Below are positions 8,447 to 17,414 of a stretch of DNA of 64,000 nucleotides, piece after piece (position 1 is the first letter of the stretch; each line of letters opens with the position of its first letter). The stretch is taken from contig NZ_QOHO01000062.1 of NCBI RefSeq assembly GCF_003432035.1, forward strand, positions 1 through 64,000, in the 5' to 3' direction. The position numbers were made by a program, and so were the translations under genes. The notes beneath the pieces were generated by a model that was given only the letters and a program-made list of their open reading frames with translations, did not search any database and had not been told where the DNA came from. This DNA is from Lacrimispora amygdalina (GTDB lineage: Bacteria > Bacillota > Clostridia > Lachnospirales > Lachnospiraceae).

Positions 8447-9493
8447 ATGCTGGAACTATACAGAGCGATTGCAGACTGCAACCCTAACAGCAAAAATATG
8501 GTGGCTTCCGTGTTAGATGGAGAAGCATTTGGCCAGAAGGCTTTGTTTTCTGACGAAACACTTATCTGTGAGACGAACGAGTCCGGTTATTTTTCTGAAC
8601 ATGGTGAAGTAGTACTGAAAGCCGCCGGCGATAAGGATCAATGCAGAAAAGGTCTGATTACGCTTGATGGCAGCCGCATTTTCTGCGACTGGCTGGGGCA
8701 GGAGATTCATCTGGTAATTTGCGGCGCAGGTCATGTGTCGATTCCGGTGATACAGATTGGCCGGATGATGGGGTGTGATGTTACTGTGCTTGAAGACCGC
8801 CCCCAATTTGCGGACAATGCACGGCGGGCCGGAGCAGAAAAGGTTATTTGTGAGCCATTTGAACAGGGTCTCAGACAGGTGGAAGGCGGCAGCAACACGT
8901 ATTTTATTATTGTGACAAGAGGCCACCGCTATGATCAGACGTGTCTGGAACTGATAGCCGGAAAAAAACATGCCTACATCGGTATGATAGGAAGCCGGTT
9001 AAGGGTGGCGAAGGTAAAGGAGGCCGCGTTGCTGAATGGCTGCGACAAGGCAGTTATCGAACAGGTATACAGTCCGATTGGACTGAACATCAATGCGGAG
9101 ACTCCGGTTGAGATCGGGGTATCCATTATGGCGGAAATTATTGAAGTGAAAAATAAGAAGATGCGTTTGAGCGGATATTCGAAAGATATATTGCATACGA
9201 TTCTGAATCCGGAAGAAAAAGCCGGCCGAAACGTTCTGGTAACAATTGTGGCCAGAAAGGGATCTGCTCCACGGGATGTGGGCACCAAGATGCTGGTAAC
9301 ACCAGATGGAAGATGCATCGGAACTATAGGCGGCGGCTGTATGGAGTCAGAGGTTATACAAAAAGCTCTCCACATGCTGCATAGTGAAGACGAGAAGATT
9401 CTGCTTAGCCATGTGGATATGACCGGAGTGGATGCAGAAGAGGAAGGTATGGTGTGCGGCGGGGTTATAGATGTATTGTTAGAAGTCGTTTGA
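8447..9493 (+). CDS. XdhC/CoxI-family protein with rearranged domain order
   Basis: A 348-residue protein. The Rossmann domain of XdhC proteins (LVICGAGHVSIPV, then VLEDRPQFA) is in the middle, about residues 87-215. The canonical XdhC_CoxI domain comes last (about 262-348): KGSAPRDVGTKML, GTIGGGCMESE and the closing GMVCGG. The usual order is the reverse. The first 85 residues may be a worn-down copy of the CoxI domain, because SRIFCDWLGQE leads into the Rossmann part as in normal XdhC. XdhC proteins help sulfurate and insert molybdenum cofactor, but no molybdenum hydroxylase is nearby. It is 19 nt behind the GntR gene and ahead of a terminator, so the two are co-transcribed. A role in maturation of a lactate-pathway cofactor is speculation. 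Confidence 0.78.
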   Translation: MLELYRAIADCNPNSKNMVASVLDGEAFGQKALFSDETLICETNESGYFSEHGEVVLKAAGDKDQCRKGLITLDGSRIFCDWLGQEIHLVICGAGHVSIPVIQIGRMMGCDVTVLEDRPQFADNARRAGAEKVICEPFEQGLRQVEGGSNTYFIIVTRGHRYDQTCLELIAGKKHAYIGMIGSRLRVAKVKEAALLNGCDKAVIEQVYSPIGLNINAETPVEIGVSIMAEIIEVKNKKMRLSGYSKDILHTILNPEEKAGRNVLVTIVARKGSAPRDVGTKMLVTPDGRCIGTIGGGCMESEVIQKALHMLHSEDEKILLSHVDMTGVDAEEEGMVCGGVIDVLLEVV

Positions 9494-9528
9494 AGTATCA
9501 GGGCTATATAAAAAGTCAAAAAAGAGAG

Positions 9529-9570
9529 AACACAGGTGATGGTCATAGTAATATTGTCACCTGTGTTTTT
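9529..9570 (+). terminator. Intrinsic terminator after the XdhC-like gene
   Basis: AACACAGGTGA (9529-9539) pairs perfectly with TCACCTGTGTT (9557-9567), followed by a T-run. It separates the regulator/XdhC-like transcript from the etfB operon. Confidence 0.8.
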
Positions 9571-9667
9571 CCATTTCCTATAGTTTGAAAAAGGGTATTA
9601 TGAAATTTTACTATTTTTTTACAAATATATAGATGTTTTTTTAAAATTGTGATATTATAGGTTTAAG

Positions 9668-9678
9668 TGGTCAGACCA
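9668..9678 (+). promoter_or_regulatory. FadR-type operator at the etfB operon promoter
   Basis: TGGTCAGACCA is an 11-bp palindrome with one central base and fits the FadR-subfamily core TGGTN3ACCA exactly. It sits about 10 nt after a TATTAT -10 box (9653-9658; a -35 element is poor, TAGATG at 9630-9635). A bound repressor would cover the start site. The only FadR-family regulator in the window is encoded 1.2 kb upstream at 7732. Confidence 0.7.
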
Positions 9679-9762
9679 TAATACCAATTAAGCAATACAA
9701 TTCATGTAACGTTTGTATGATTTGCCACACTATATTTAATACATAGAAAGAGAGGGATACGT

Positions 9763-10551
9763 ATGGATATTTTAGTCTGTATCAAGCAGGTTCCGGATAC
9801 TTCGAAAGTTGAAGTGGATCCTGTAACTGGTGTTTTAAAGAGAGATGGTGTAGATTCAAAAATGAACCCCTATGACTTGTATGCGTTAGAAACCGCACTG
9901 AAAATGAAAGAGCAGCAGGGCGGATCGGTAAAGGTGATCAGTATGGGACCGCCTCAGGCGAAAGAGGTTATTAAAGAAGCATATATGATGGGAGCGGACG
10001 ACGGAGCTTTAATAACGGACAGAAAGTTTGCAGGAGCAGATGTACTTGCTACCTCATACACCATTTCCCAGGGTGTGAGAAAAATGGGAAATTTTGACCT
10101 TATCCTGTGCGGAAAGCAGACAACAGACGGCGATACCGCCCAGGTAGGACCGGAGATGGGGGAATATCTTGGAATCCCGCATATCACCAACGTTTTAAAG
10201 ATTGTAGAAATAAAAGAAAAATCAATCATAGTAGAAATGGATATGCCTGACACCATTGAAGTCGCCGAAATCCGTTTCCCATGTTTAATCACAGTTGAAA
10301 AAGATATTTTCCAGCCAAGGCTGCCATCTTACAAGAGAAAGTTAGAGGCAAAAGACAAAGAAATCAAAATCCTGACTATAAATGATTTTGAAGATAAAGA
10401 TGAGATGAAATATGGGTTAAACGGTTCCCCCACGCAGGTAGAGAGAATATTTCCCCCATCAGTCAACAACGACAGAGAGATATGGACCGGAACCGGTGAA
10501 AAACTAAGTTTACAAATGGCATCAAAACTGAAAGAGTTAAAATTTATATAA
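9763..10551 (+). CDS. etfB: Electron-transfer flavoprotein beta subunit (LctB-like)
   Basis: A 262-residue EtfB. It has the N-terminal signature [17 protein letters not shown], the [12 protein letters not shown] region, and the nucleotide-binding segment [15 protein letters not shown]. It starts at an ATG behind AGAGGG. It is immediately followed by etfA and an FAD-linked dehydrogenase. In Acetobacterium woodii the equivalent LctBCD complex couples endergonic reduction of NAD+ by lactate to oxidation of reduced ferredoxin (electron confurcation). By context this subunit would carry the bifurcating flavin and NADH site. It acts in the cytoplasm. Control through the operator at 9668 is likely. 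Confidence 0.9.
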   Translation: MDILVCIKQVPDTSKVEVDPVTGVLKRDGVDSKMNPYDLYALETALKMKEQQGGSVKVISMGPPQAKEVIKEAYMMGADDGALITDRKFAGADVLATSYTISQGVRKMGNFDLILCGKQTTDGDTAQVGPEMGEYLGIPHITNVLKIVEIKEKSIIVEMDMPDTIEVAEIRFPCLITVEKDIFQPRLPSYKRKLEAKDKEIKILTINDFEDKDEMKYGLNGSPTQVERIFPPSVNNDREIWTGTGEKLSLQMASKLKELKFI

Positions 10552-10568
10552 AGAAGGGCGGGGATTTC

Positions 10569-11762
10569 ATGGGAAAATTAATATGTAACCAGGAGAACGT
10601 AAATGAGTCAAATATTGAAGAATTATTAAAAGTCTGCCCTTTTGGAGCAATTGAATACACAGATGGAAAAGTACAGGTGAATGCAGGCTGTAAAATGTGT
10701 AAGATATGTGTGAAAAAAGGTCCGGCAGGAGTGATGGAATTTGTTGAGACAGAGACAAAGAAGGTTGATAAGAGCCTGTGGAGAGGAATTGCCGTCTATG
10801 TTGACCATGTGGAAGGAACCATTCATCCGGTGACAATGGAACTGATCGGAAAAGCCAGAGAGCTTGCTGCAGTTGTTGATTTCCCGGTTTATTGCGTTTT
10901 TATTGGCCACAATATAGAAAAGAAAGCAGAAGAACTGCTGCATTACGGTGTGGATGAGGTCTTTGTATATGACAACAAAGAATTAAAGGATTTCCGGATC
11001 GAAACTTATACGGCTGCCATGGAAGATTTTATTAATAAAGTGAAGCCATCTTCCATACTGGTCGGTGCCACAACTACTGGAAGATCTCTTGCCCCAAGAG
11101 TAGCCACCAGGTTCAGAACCGGATTAACTGCCGACTGCACCATACTTGAAATGAAAGAAAATACAGATCTTGTTCAGATCAGACCAGCCTTTGGCGGCAA
11201 TATTATGGCTCAGATTATATGCCCTAATACAAGACCCCAGATGGCAACCGTAAGATATAAGATTATGAATGCACCGGAAAGACAGTGCGATACAAAAGGG
11301 AAAATAACCGTATGTAAACTGGATGAGGAAAAATTAAAATCCCAGATTGAGGTTTTGAAGGTTACGAAGAAAAAAGTGGAAGAAAATATATCAGATGCTG
11401 AGGTGATCATTGCAGTCGGCAGAGCCATAAAATCCGAAAAAGATATGGTTATGGTGCAGGATCTGGCAGATCTGCTGCATGCCCAGATTGCAGGTACGAG
11501 ACCCCTTGTAGAAGCTGGACTGATTCCGGCAAAGAAGCAGATTGGCCTTTCCGGCAGAACGGTGAAGCCAAAACTGATCATCACCCTGGGAATATCTGGT
11601 GCCGTACAGTTTGTCGCAGGAATGAATCACTCAGATCGTATCTTTGCAATTAATAAAGATGAAAACGCCTCTATTTTTCATACAGCACATTATGGAATCG
11701 TAGGAGATATTTATGAAATTGTGCCGCAGCTGGTGAAAGAATTAAAGTGTGCAGGAGCTTAA
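10569..11762 (+). CDS. etfA: Electron-transfer flavoprotein alpha subunit with N-terminal ferredoxin-like domain (LctC-like)
   Basis: A 397-residue EtfA, longer than the usual ~320 because of an N-terminal iron-sulfur domain. Cysteines are at residues 23 (CPFGAIE), 41, 44 and 47 (CKMCKIC). The fourth position of the normal CxxCxxCxxxCP motif is glycine (G51), so Cys23 is the likely fourth ligand of a single [4Fe-4S] cluster. The C-terminal FAD-binding domain is complete ([24 protein letters not shown], then a KDENA-like loop). This layout is typical of confurcating Etf complexes such as LctC and CarE. It starts 17 nt after etfB with a GGGCGGGGA-like ribosome site. Confidence 0.9.
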   Translation: MGKLICNQENVNESNIEELLKVCPFGAIEYTDGKVQVNAGCKMCKICVKKGPAGVMEFVETETKKVDKSLWRGIAVYVDHVEGTIHPVTMELIGKARELAAVVDFPVYCVFIGHNIEKKAEELLHYGVDEVFVYDNKELKDFRIETYTAAMEDFINKVKPSSILVGATTTGRSLAPRVATRFRTGLTADCTILEMKENTDLVQIRPAFGGNIMAQIICPNTRPQMATVRYKIMNAPERQCDTKGKITVCKLDEEKLKSQIEVLKVTKKKVEENISDAEVIIAVGRAIKSEKDMVMVQDLADLLHAQIAGTRPLVEAGLIPAKKQIGLSGRTVKPKLIITLGISGAVQFVAGMNHSDRIFAINKDENASIFHTAHYGIVGDIYEIVPQLVKELKCAGA

Positions 11763-11836
11763 TAACCAACGAAATACATAGAATGCGGGTTGATTTGTTT
11801 TATATGAAATTACGAATCAAGGAGGGAATGAATGTG

Positions 11837-13234
11837 ATGGATTACAAAAAAATTGATGCCGGTGATGTTGAATATCTGGTATCTGTACTGGGTAAGGACC
11901 GGGTATTTACCGGCGAAGAAATTAATGATGACTTCAGTCATGATGAAATGGGCGGAATAAGCAGGACTCCGGATGTATTAGTGGATGTTCTTACGACAGA
12001 AGAAGTATCAAAGATCATGAAATATGCTTATGACCAGCGGATTCCTGTTGTAGCCAGAGGATCAGGTACCGGTTTAGTGGGAGCTTCCGTCCCTGTTTAC
12101 GGCGGAATAATGATAAATATGTCCAAAATGAACCGGATACTGGAAATAGATGAAGAAAATTTAACCCTGACTCTGGAGCCGGGAGTCTTATTAATGGAGA
12201 TCAGTGATTTTGTTGAAGAACATGATTTGTTCTATCCGCCAGATCCTGGTGAAAAATCAGCAACTATTGCCGGTAACATCAACACCAACGCAGGAGGAAT
12301 GAGAGCGGTTAAGTATGGGGTTACCAGAGATTACGTGAGAGGACTGGAAGTTGTTCTGCCAAACGGTGAAATTCTTGAGGTAGGGGGGAAAGTAGTAAAA
12401 AACTCCTCCGGCTACAGCATAAAGGACTTAATATGCGGATCAGAAGGAACACTTGGAATTGTAACAAAGGCCATTTTAAAACTGCTTCCTCTTCCTAAAA
12501 AGGCGATATCATTGTTAATTCCATTCCCCAGCCTGGATATGGCGATCAGTACGGTTCCTGAAATCGTGAAATCAAAAGCGGCTCCCACTGCCATAGAATT
12601 TATGCAGAGAGAAGTAATTCTGGCTGCTGAGGAATACTTGGGAAAAAAATTCCCTGACAATTCTTCGGATGCATATCTCTTACTGACATTTGACGGCAAT
12701 TCACGGGAAGAGATAGAAAAGGCATATGAAAAGGTGGCGGATATCTGCCTGAAGGAAGGCGCTGTTGATGTATTTATTGTTGATACAGATGAAAGAAAAG
12801 ATTCTGTCTGGTCTGCAAGAGGGGCGTTTCTGGAAGCGGTCAAAGCATCAACAACAGATATGGATGAATGTGATGTTGTAGTTCCAAGAAATAAAATTGC
12901 TGAATTTATAAAATTTACCCATGAACTTCAAAGCAGATTTCATGTAAGAATCAGAAGCTTTGGTCATGCAGGAGATGGAAATCTCCACGTATATGTATTA
13001 AAAGATGCTCTTTCAGAGGAAGCGTGGAAGAAAAAACTGGCAGAAGTATTTGAAGCCATGTACAGCAAATCAAGGGAACTGAGCGGTCTGGTATCTGGAG
13101 AGCATGGAATCGGTTTTGCCAAGAAAGTGTATATGCTGGAACAATACAGTCAGGAATATGTGGAGCTGATGAAAAATATAAAATTAGCTTTTGACTCTAA
13201 AAATATTTTAAATCCGGGAAAGATTTTTCAATAA
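11837..13234 (+). CDS. lctD: FAD-linked lactate dehydrogenase subunit (LctD/GlcD family)
   Basis: A 465-residue FAD_binding_4 flavoprotein. The PCMH-type FAD domain contains [15 protein letters not shown] and [20 protein letters not shown]. The C-terminal FAD-oxidase domain ends with [12 protein letters not shown] and [11 protein letters not shown], which carry conserved active-site histidines. The frame is open back to 11747, but GGAGGG (11821-11826) is best placed for the ATG at 11837 (GTG 11834 is an alternative). Family members oxidise D-lactate, glycolate or similar 2-hydroxy acids. The etfBA genes in front and larA behind favour lactate, with EtfAB as electron acceptor. No lactate permease is present in the cluster. 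Confidence 0.85.
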   Translation: MDYKKIDAGDVEYLVSVLGKDRVFTGEEINDDFSHDEMGGISRTPDVLVDVLTTEEVSKIMKYAYDQRIPVVARGSGTGLVGASVPVYGGIMINMSKMNRILEIDEENLTLTLEPGVLLMEISDFVEEHDLFYPPDPGEKSATIAGNINTNAGGMRAVKYGVTRDYVRGLEVVLPNGEILEVGGKVVKNSSGYSIKDLICGSEGTLGIVTKAILKLLPLPKKAISLLIPFPSLDMAISTVPEIVKSKAAPTAIEFMQREVILAAEEYLGKKFPDNSSDAYLLLTFDGNSREEIEKAYEKVADICLKEGAVDVFIVDTDERKDSVWSARGAFLEAVKASTTDMDECDVVVPRNKIAEFIKFTHELQSRFHVRIRSFGHAGDGNLHVYVLKDALSEEAWKKKLAEVFEAMYSKSRELSGLVSGEHGIGFAKKVYMLEQYSQEYVELMKNIKLAFDSKNILNPGKIFQ

Positions 13235-13266
13235 AACAGCCGGATAAAAAATGGAGAGGGAATCTT

Positions 13267-14541
13267 ATGGCCAAAATTAAAATACCTTATTCAACTAAAC
13301 TTTTAGAAGTTGATATTCCGGATCATAATCTGGCAGCGATATTGGAATCAAAAGCCCATGCTTACCGTGCAGAGGGAAGCCAGGAGGAGATTGTTAACAG
13401 AGCTTTGGACCACCCGATTGGAAGTGCCTCCTTAGAAGAACTGGTTCGGGGCAGGAAAAACATGGTGATCATAACAAGTGATCATACAAGGCCGGTACCC
13501 AGCAAAGTTACTATGCCTATACTGCTTAAGCGGATCCGAAAGGTAAATCCTGATATTGATATTAAAATATTAATTGCTACCGGATTTCACAGGCCTGATA
13601 CCAGGGAAGAGATGATTCATAAGTTTGGACAGGAAATTGCAGACCATGAAGTGATTATTAACCATATGTCAGAGGATGAGGACAGTGTTGTAAGGGTGGG
13701 GACTCTGCCTTCCGGCGGAGAACTGTGGCTTAATAAGCTGGCAATGGAAACGGAATTGCTGATTTCAGAAGGATTTATAGAGCCTCATTTCTTTGCAGGA
13801 TTTTCAGGGGGAAGAAAGAGTGTCCTTCCAGGTGTAGCATCAGCAAAAACAGTGATGGCAAATCACTGCTCCGAATTTATTGCAAGCGAGTATGCCAGGA
13901 CAGGAGTCATTCATAACAATCCCATTCATAAGGATATGCTTTACGCAGCCAGACAGGCAAAGCTTGCATTTATACTGAATGTTGTGATAGACAGTGAAAA
14001 AAATATTATCAGGGCCTTCGCAGGAGACAGCGAGCTTGCACATACAGAAGGCTGTAAATTTGTTATGGAACTGGCTTCTGTAAAGGCTGTAAAAGCAGAT
14101 ATTGCCATAACCTCCAATGGAGGATATCCTCTTGACCAGAATGTTTATCAGTCTGTAAAAGGTATGACTGCAGCAGAAGCAGTCTGTAAAGAAGGCGGAG
14201 TTATTATTATGGTCTCAGCCTGCAATGACGGGCATGGGGGCCAGTCGTTTTATGATAACATGGCTAATGCAAAGAGTCCGGGAGAAGTCCTTAACCGTGT
14301 TATGAAAACCGGAAGAACGGAAACAATACCGGACCAATGGGAATTTCAGATACTCGCCAGAATACTTAAAAAGCATACAGTCATACTTGTTTCAGATATG
14401 TGTGATCCGGAAATGATTAAGAAAATGCATATGCAGCACGCATTTACGTTTGACGATGCGCTAAAGAAAGCGTTTGAAATAAAAGGGGCAGATGCGAACA
14501 TAACAGTCATACCCGATGGGGTGGGTGTTGTAGTGAAATGA
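13267..14541 (+). CDS. larA: Nickel-dependent lactate racemase LarA
   Basis: A 424-residue LarA (DUF2088) protein. The residues known in Lactobacillus plantarum LarA fall at the same numbers here: Asp72 and Arg75 (SDHTRP), His108 (GFHRP), His174 (EPHFFAG), Lys184 (GGRKS) and His200 (ANHCSE). Lys184 binds the nickel-pincer nucleotide covalently and His200 ligates nickel in the known enzyme. It would interconvert D- and L-lactate, feeding the stereospecific dehydrogenase encoded 32 nt upstream. The cofactor-making genes larB, larC and larE are not in this window, so they must lie elsewhere if the enzyme is active. The nearby importer (1677-6847) is a plausible nickel source. Other LarA-family racemases act on other 2-hydroxy acids, so substrate identity rests on context. 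Confidence 0.88.
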   Translation: MAKIKIPYSTKLLEVDIPDHNLAAILESKAHAYRAEGSQEEIVNRALDHPIGSASLEELVRGRKNMVIITSDHTRPVPSKVTMPILLKRIRKVNPDIDIKILIATGFHRPDTREEMIHKFGQEIADHEVIINHMSEDEDSVVRVGTLPSGGELWLNKLAMETELLISEGFIEPHFFAGFSGGRKSVLPGVASAKTVMANHCSEFIASEYARTGVIHNNPIHKDMLYAARQAKLAFILNVVIDSEKNIIRAFAGDSELAHTEGCKFVMELASVKAVKADIAITSNGGYPLDQNVYQSVKGMTAAEAVCKEGGVIIMVSACNDGHGGQSFYDNMANAKSPGEVLNRVMKTGRTETIPDQWEFQILARILKKHTVILVSDMCDPEMIKKMHMQHAFTFDDALKKAFEIKGADANITVIPDGVGVVVK

Positions 14542-14549
14542 ATCATGGA

Positions 14550-14575
14550 AAGGAGTTCTCCAAGGAGAACTCCTT
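14550..14575 (+). terminator. Strong hairpin after larA
   Basis: AAGGAGTTCTCC (14550-14561) is perfectly inverted at 14564-14575, leaving almost no loop (effective stem 11 bp, loop CAAG). There is no clear T-run on either side, so it may protect the 3' end or terminate weakly for both this operon and the opposing ORF at 14609. Confidence 0.5.
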
Positions 14576-14608
14576 AACTAATTTGAGTTGATTATGCACT
14601 TACTGTTC

Positions 14609-15085
14609 CTACCGAATTGCCGAATTCGGGTTTTCACACTTTCTCTCCATCACAGCCGCGTACTTTCCCCAATTAAAATCATTGTAATAATATTTGTCAT
14701 CAACCAGGTTTAAACCACCATATCCATAATAAGTAGACCATGAGATTTCGTCAGGCGGAGGATTGCTTAGTGCGGACTCGCTGAATATCACTTTTCCGGT
14801 TAACAAATCTACTATGCGGATATTTAAGTTCAAAAGATATACATCAAAATCCATGTTGCCAGTTTGAGTAGCATAAGTAGCATAATACATACCCTCTGTG
14901 TATTGCTCATAAACTGCAAAACGCGCATCCGAGGGGTTAATTACAGGAACCAAAGCATCGGACTCTCTTGCGTATGTATAAGCTCCATATGAAGAGTCAT
15001 TAATGTTATAGTCATTTGTCGAATACGTTTGATTCCATTCACTATGTTCAGGATCATCGACTGCTATTAGCAAACAATGAATAGA
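14609..15085 (-). pseudogene. 5'-truncated ORF, remnant of an unknown protein
   Basis: The minus-strand frame encodes about 155 residues that look like real protein: balanced composition, many Tyr/Asn/Asp, and the stretch NIRIVDLLTGKVIFSESAL typical of an extracytoplasmic beta-rich domain. The only upstream start codon (15181) lies inside the gapN gene start, and the codons between it and about 15085 read as a low-complexity, Cys/His/Ile-rich string matching the gapN promoter region rather than a protein. There is no signal peptide and no ribosome site before the coding-like part. I therefore read it as the 3' remnant of a gene that lost its beginning. The family is not recognised. The break point near 15085 is an estimate. 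Confidence 0.5.
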
Positions 15086-15164
15086 AAGACGCTGGTATTT
15101 AATTTTACATTTATGGTATATAATAGACAGATGGCAAGTATAAGAAACGAAAGGAGAGAAACAT

Positions 15165-16619
15165 ATGACTGGATTATGCAATGAAAATCTTATTTATGGA
15201 AATTTGATCAACGGGCAGTGGACAGAATCAGCATCAGGAGATGTCATTACCATTACATCTCCTGCGGACGGTTCTTTTGTGGGTAAGATACAGGCGATCA
15301 ATAAGGAAGAAGTGAATGATATTGTCCGCTGTTCCAAAGCCGGTCAATCTTTGTGGTCTGTTGTACCCATATACGAAAAAGCAGCACTCCTTTATAAGGC
15401 AGCAGCGCTCCTGGAGGAAAGGACAGAAGAAATATCGGATATTCTCATGATGGAGATTGCAAAAGATAAGAAATCTTCTGTATCGGAAGTGAAACGAACA
15501 GCGGATTTTTTGCGTTTCACTGCAGATGCAGGAAAAAGTCTGGAAGGGATTGCAGTGAGCGGGGAGAATTTCCCAGGAGGCTCCCGCAATAAGATGTCCT
15601 ATGTAAAAAGAATTCCTCTCGGCACTGTATTGGCCATATCGCCCTTTAACTATCCAATTAATTTATCGGCTTCCAAGATCGCACCTGCATTAATCGGGGG
15701 CAATGCAGTCATATTAAAACCGGCGACACAGGGAGCGGTCAGCGCACTTCACCTTGTAAAGGCATTGCAGGATGCGGGACTTCCGGCAGGGGTGCTGCAG
15801 ACAGTAACTGGAAGGGGAAGTGAGATCGGTGATTATATCGTGACACACGAAGGCATTGATTTTATTAATTTTACAGGCAGTACGGAAGTAGGCAGACATA
15901 TATCTCAGATTTCCTGTATGACACCTTTGCTTTTGGAACTTGGCGGCAAGGATGCGGCTCTTGTCCTGGAAGATGCAGACCTGGAGTATGCGGCAGATAA
16001 TATTGTGGAGGGGGCATTTTCCTATTCCGGTCAGCGGTGTACAGCGGTGAAACGCATTATTACAACTGATAAAGTTGCAGACCAGTTAGTAACCATGCTG
16101 AAATCAAGAATTGAAAAGCTGACCGTAGGAGATCCCAGAAATTTCGCAGTAATTACCCCTTTGATTGATCAGAAGGCTGCTGATTTTGCCGTATTTTTAA
16201 CGCAGGATGCCATTGCAAAGGGGGCAGAACTGATTATTGGCAGCAAGAGAGAAGGGAATCTGGTTTATCCGACTTTATTAGATAAAGTAACTGTGGATAT
16301 GGAGATCGCGTGGAAAGAACCGTTTTCCCCCATTCTTCCGATTATCCGTGTAAATAATATGGAGGAGGCGGTTGAAATCGCCAATCGCTCCGAGTATGGT
16401 CTTCAGTCCTCCGTTTTCACCAAAGACATCAATCAGGCATTTCGCATTGCTGAGAAATTAGAAGTGGGGACAGTTCAGATTAACAACAAGACAGAACGGG
16501 GGCCGGATCATTTCCCGTTTTTGGGAGTGAAGGCTTCCGGTATGGGGACTCAGGGTGTGAGGTATTCCATAGAAGCGATGACAAGACCAAAAGCAGTTAC
16601 CATCAATATAACAGAATAA
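15165..16619 (+). CDS. gapN: Non-phosphorylating NADP-dependent glyceraldehyde-3-phosphate dehydrogenase
   Basis: A 484-residue aldehyde dehydrogenase of GapN type. It oxidises glyceraldehyde-3-phosphate directly to 3-phosphoglycerate, yielding NADPH and bypassing one ATP-forming step of glycolysis. Seen are the cofactor loop (FTGSTEVG), the catalytic glutamate motif (LELGGKDAA), the catalytic cysteine in SYSGQRCTAVKR, and the C-terminal NNKTERGPDHFPFLGVK, which is characteristic of GapN rather than other aldehyde dehydrogenases. Length is normal. The ATG follows AAAGGAGAG. A TATAAT at 15119-15124 is a probable -10 box with a weak -35. It is monocistronic, ending in a strong hairpin. Confidence 0.88.
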   Translation: MTGLCNENLIYGNLINGQWTESASGDVITITSPADGSFVGKIQAINKEEVNDIVRCSKAGQSLWSVVPIYEKAALLYKAAALLEERTEEISDILMMEIAKDKKSSVSEVKRTADFLRFTADAGKSLEGIAVSGENFPGGSRNKMSYVKRIPLGTVLAISPFNYPINLSASKIAPALIGGNAVILKPATQGAVSALHLVKALQDAGLPAGVLQTVTGRGSEIGDYIVTHEGIDFINFTGSTEVGRHISQISCMTPLLLELGGKDAALVLEDADLEYAADNIVEGAFSYSGQRCTAVKRIITTDKVADQLVTMLKSRIEKLTVGDPRNFAVITPLIDQKAADFAVFLTQDAIAKGAELIIGSKREGNLVYPTLLDKVTVDMEIAWKEPFSPILPIIRVNNMEEAVEIANRSEYGLQSSVFTKDINQAFRIAEKLEVGTVQINNKTERGPDHFPFLGVKASGMGTQGVRYSIEAMTRPKAVTINITE

Positions 16620-16633
16620 CAGCCAGAATATTG

Positions 16634-16667
16634 CAGCCTGCCCGTTAATCCGGGCAGGCTGTAAAGT
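16634..16667 (+). terminator. Intrinsic terminator of gapN
   Basis: CAGCCTGCCCG (16634-16644) pairs perfectly with 16651-16661 across a 6-nt loop, followed by a T-containing tail. It probably also serves the opposing cupin gene. Confidence 0.8.
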
Positions 16668-16686
16668 TTTGGCAATAAGACCGTTT

Positions 16687-17151
16687 TCAGCTTTTGTTAT
16701 CTGAAACGCTGCCGGCTTTTGTCTGATGAATCGTACCCCATTCGTAGTGCGGGGGAGCATAGACCGAAGTCAATTTCAGTGGCTGATTCCCAATATTAAT
16801 AATATTATGCCATATTCCTGCAGGAACAAATATACCGTAATTATCAAATACCAGATATTGGGAATCCATGGAAAATTTCGATGATCCCAACTGAACCAGC
16901 CCCAGTCCTTCCTCTACTCTTAAAAACTGATCAAGATCGGAATGGACCTCCAGCCCTACGGTTCCTTTGACGGGTATGTTCATAAGCGTGACCTGGAGAT
17001 GGTCTCCGGTCCAGAGGGAAGAGCGAAAATTGTCGTTTTGTCCGGCAGCCTTCTGCATATCAATAATAAAAGGGTTTGGTCCGAAATCGGAAGGAAATTC
17101 AGGTACATTTGTCATTTCAGAATCGAATTCAATCTTGTTATATTCATTCAT
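16687..17151 (-). CDS. Small cupin-domain protein
   Basis: A protein of about 154 residues with one cupin barrel. Motif 1 is GLEVHSDLDQFLRVEEGLG, with a His and a Glu at the usual spacing for metal ligands; the second His of HxH is replaced by Asp. Motif 2 is PAGIWHNIINIG. The N-terminal 40 residues precede the barrel. Such stand-alone cupins are often annotated as mannose-6-phosphate isomerase-like or cupin 2 proteins; the substrate is unknown. A GTG at 17163 is also possible, but GGTGA lies at good distance before the ATG at 17151. It is transcribed towards gapN and away from the response-regulator gene. Confidence 0.75.
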   Translation of the reverse strand: MNEYNKIEFDSEMTNVPEFPSDFGPNPFIIDMQKAAGQNDNFRSSLWTGDHLQVTLMNIPVKGTVGLEVHSDLDQFLRVEEGLGLVQLGSSKFSMDSQYLVFDNYGIFVPAGIWHNIINIGNQPLKLTSVYAPPHYEWGTIHQTKAGSVSDNKS

Positions 17152-17281
17152 AACATCATTCACCGAGGTAATCGTTTTTATTATTATATGAATAGGAAAT
17201 TATGAGTGATACGGTTTTTGGTGACATTTATAAATAATTTAACTTAATAAACGAATATTTGTAATCCGGATAGCAAACCTT

Positions 17282-17309
17282 TTGACAAAATATGTCATTA
17301 TATGATATT
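17282..17309 (+). promoter_or_regulatory. Candidate promoter of the response regulator/CheX pair
   Basis: A perfect TTGACA (17282-17287), a 16-nt spacer and GATATT (17304-17309). The ribosome site AGGAGG lies about 90 nt further down, so a leader of about 95 nt is expected. Confidence 0.45.
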
Positions 17310-17414
17310 GTTGATTAATACAAATATTAAGTGAAACAGGATATAAACCTGTTAATCTGGTATTGTAATAGAGTATTGACATTAATCATTATTAATTACA
17401 GGAGGCTTTATTCT

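Noticed and set aside
8974-9546. 190-residue minus-strand ORF opposite the XdhC-like gene
   Set aside because: Pure shadow of a well-supported plus-strand gene; Ser/Thr/Pro-rich composition typical of antisense frames.
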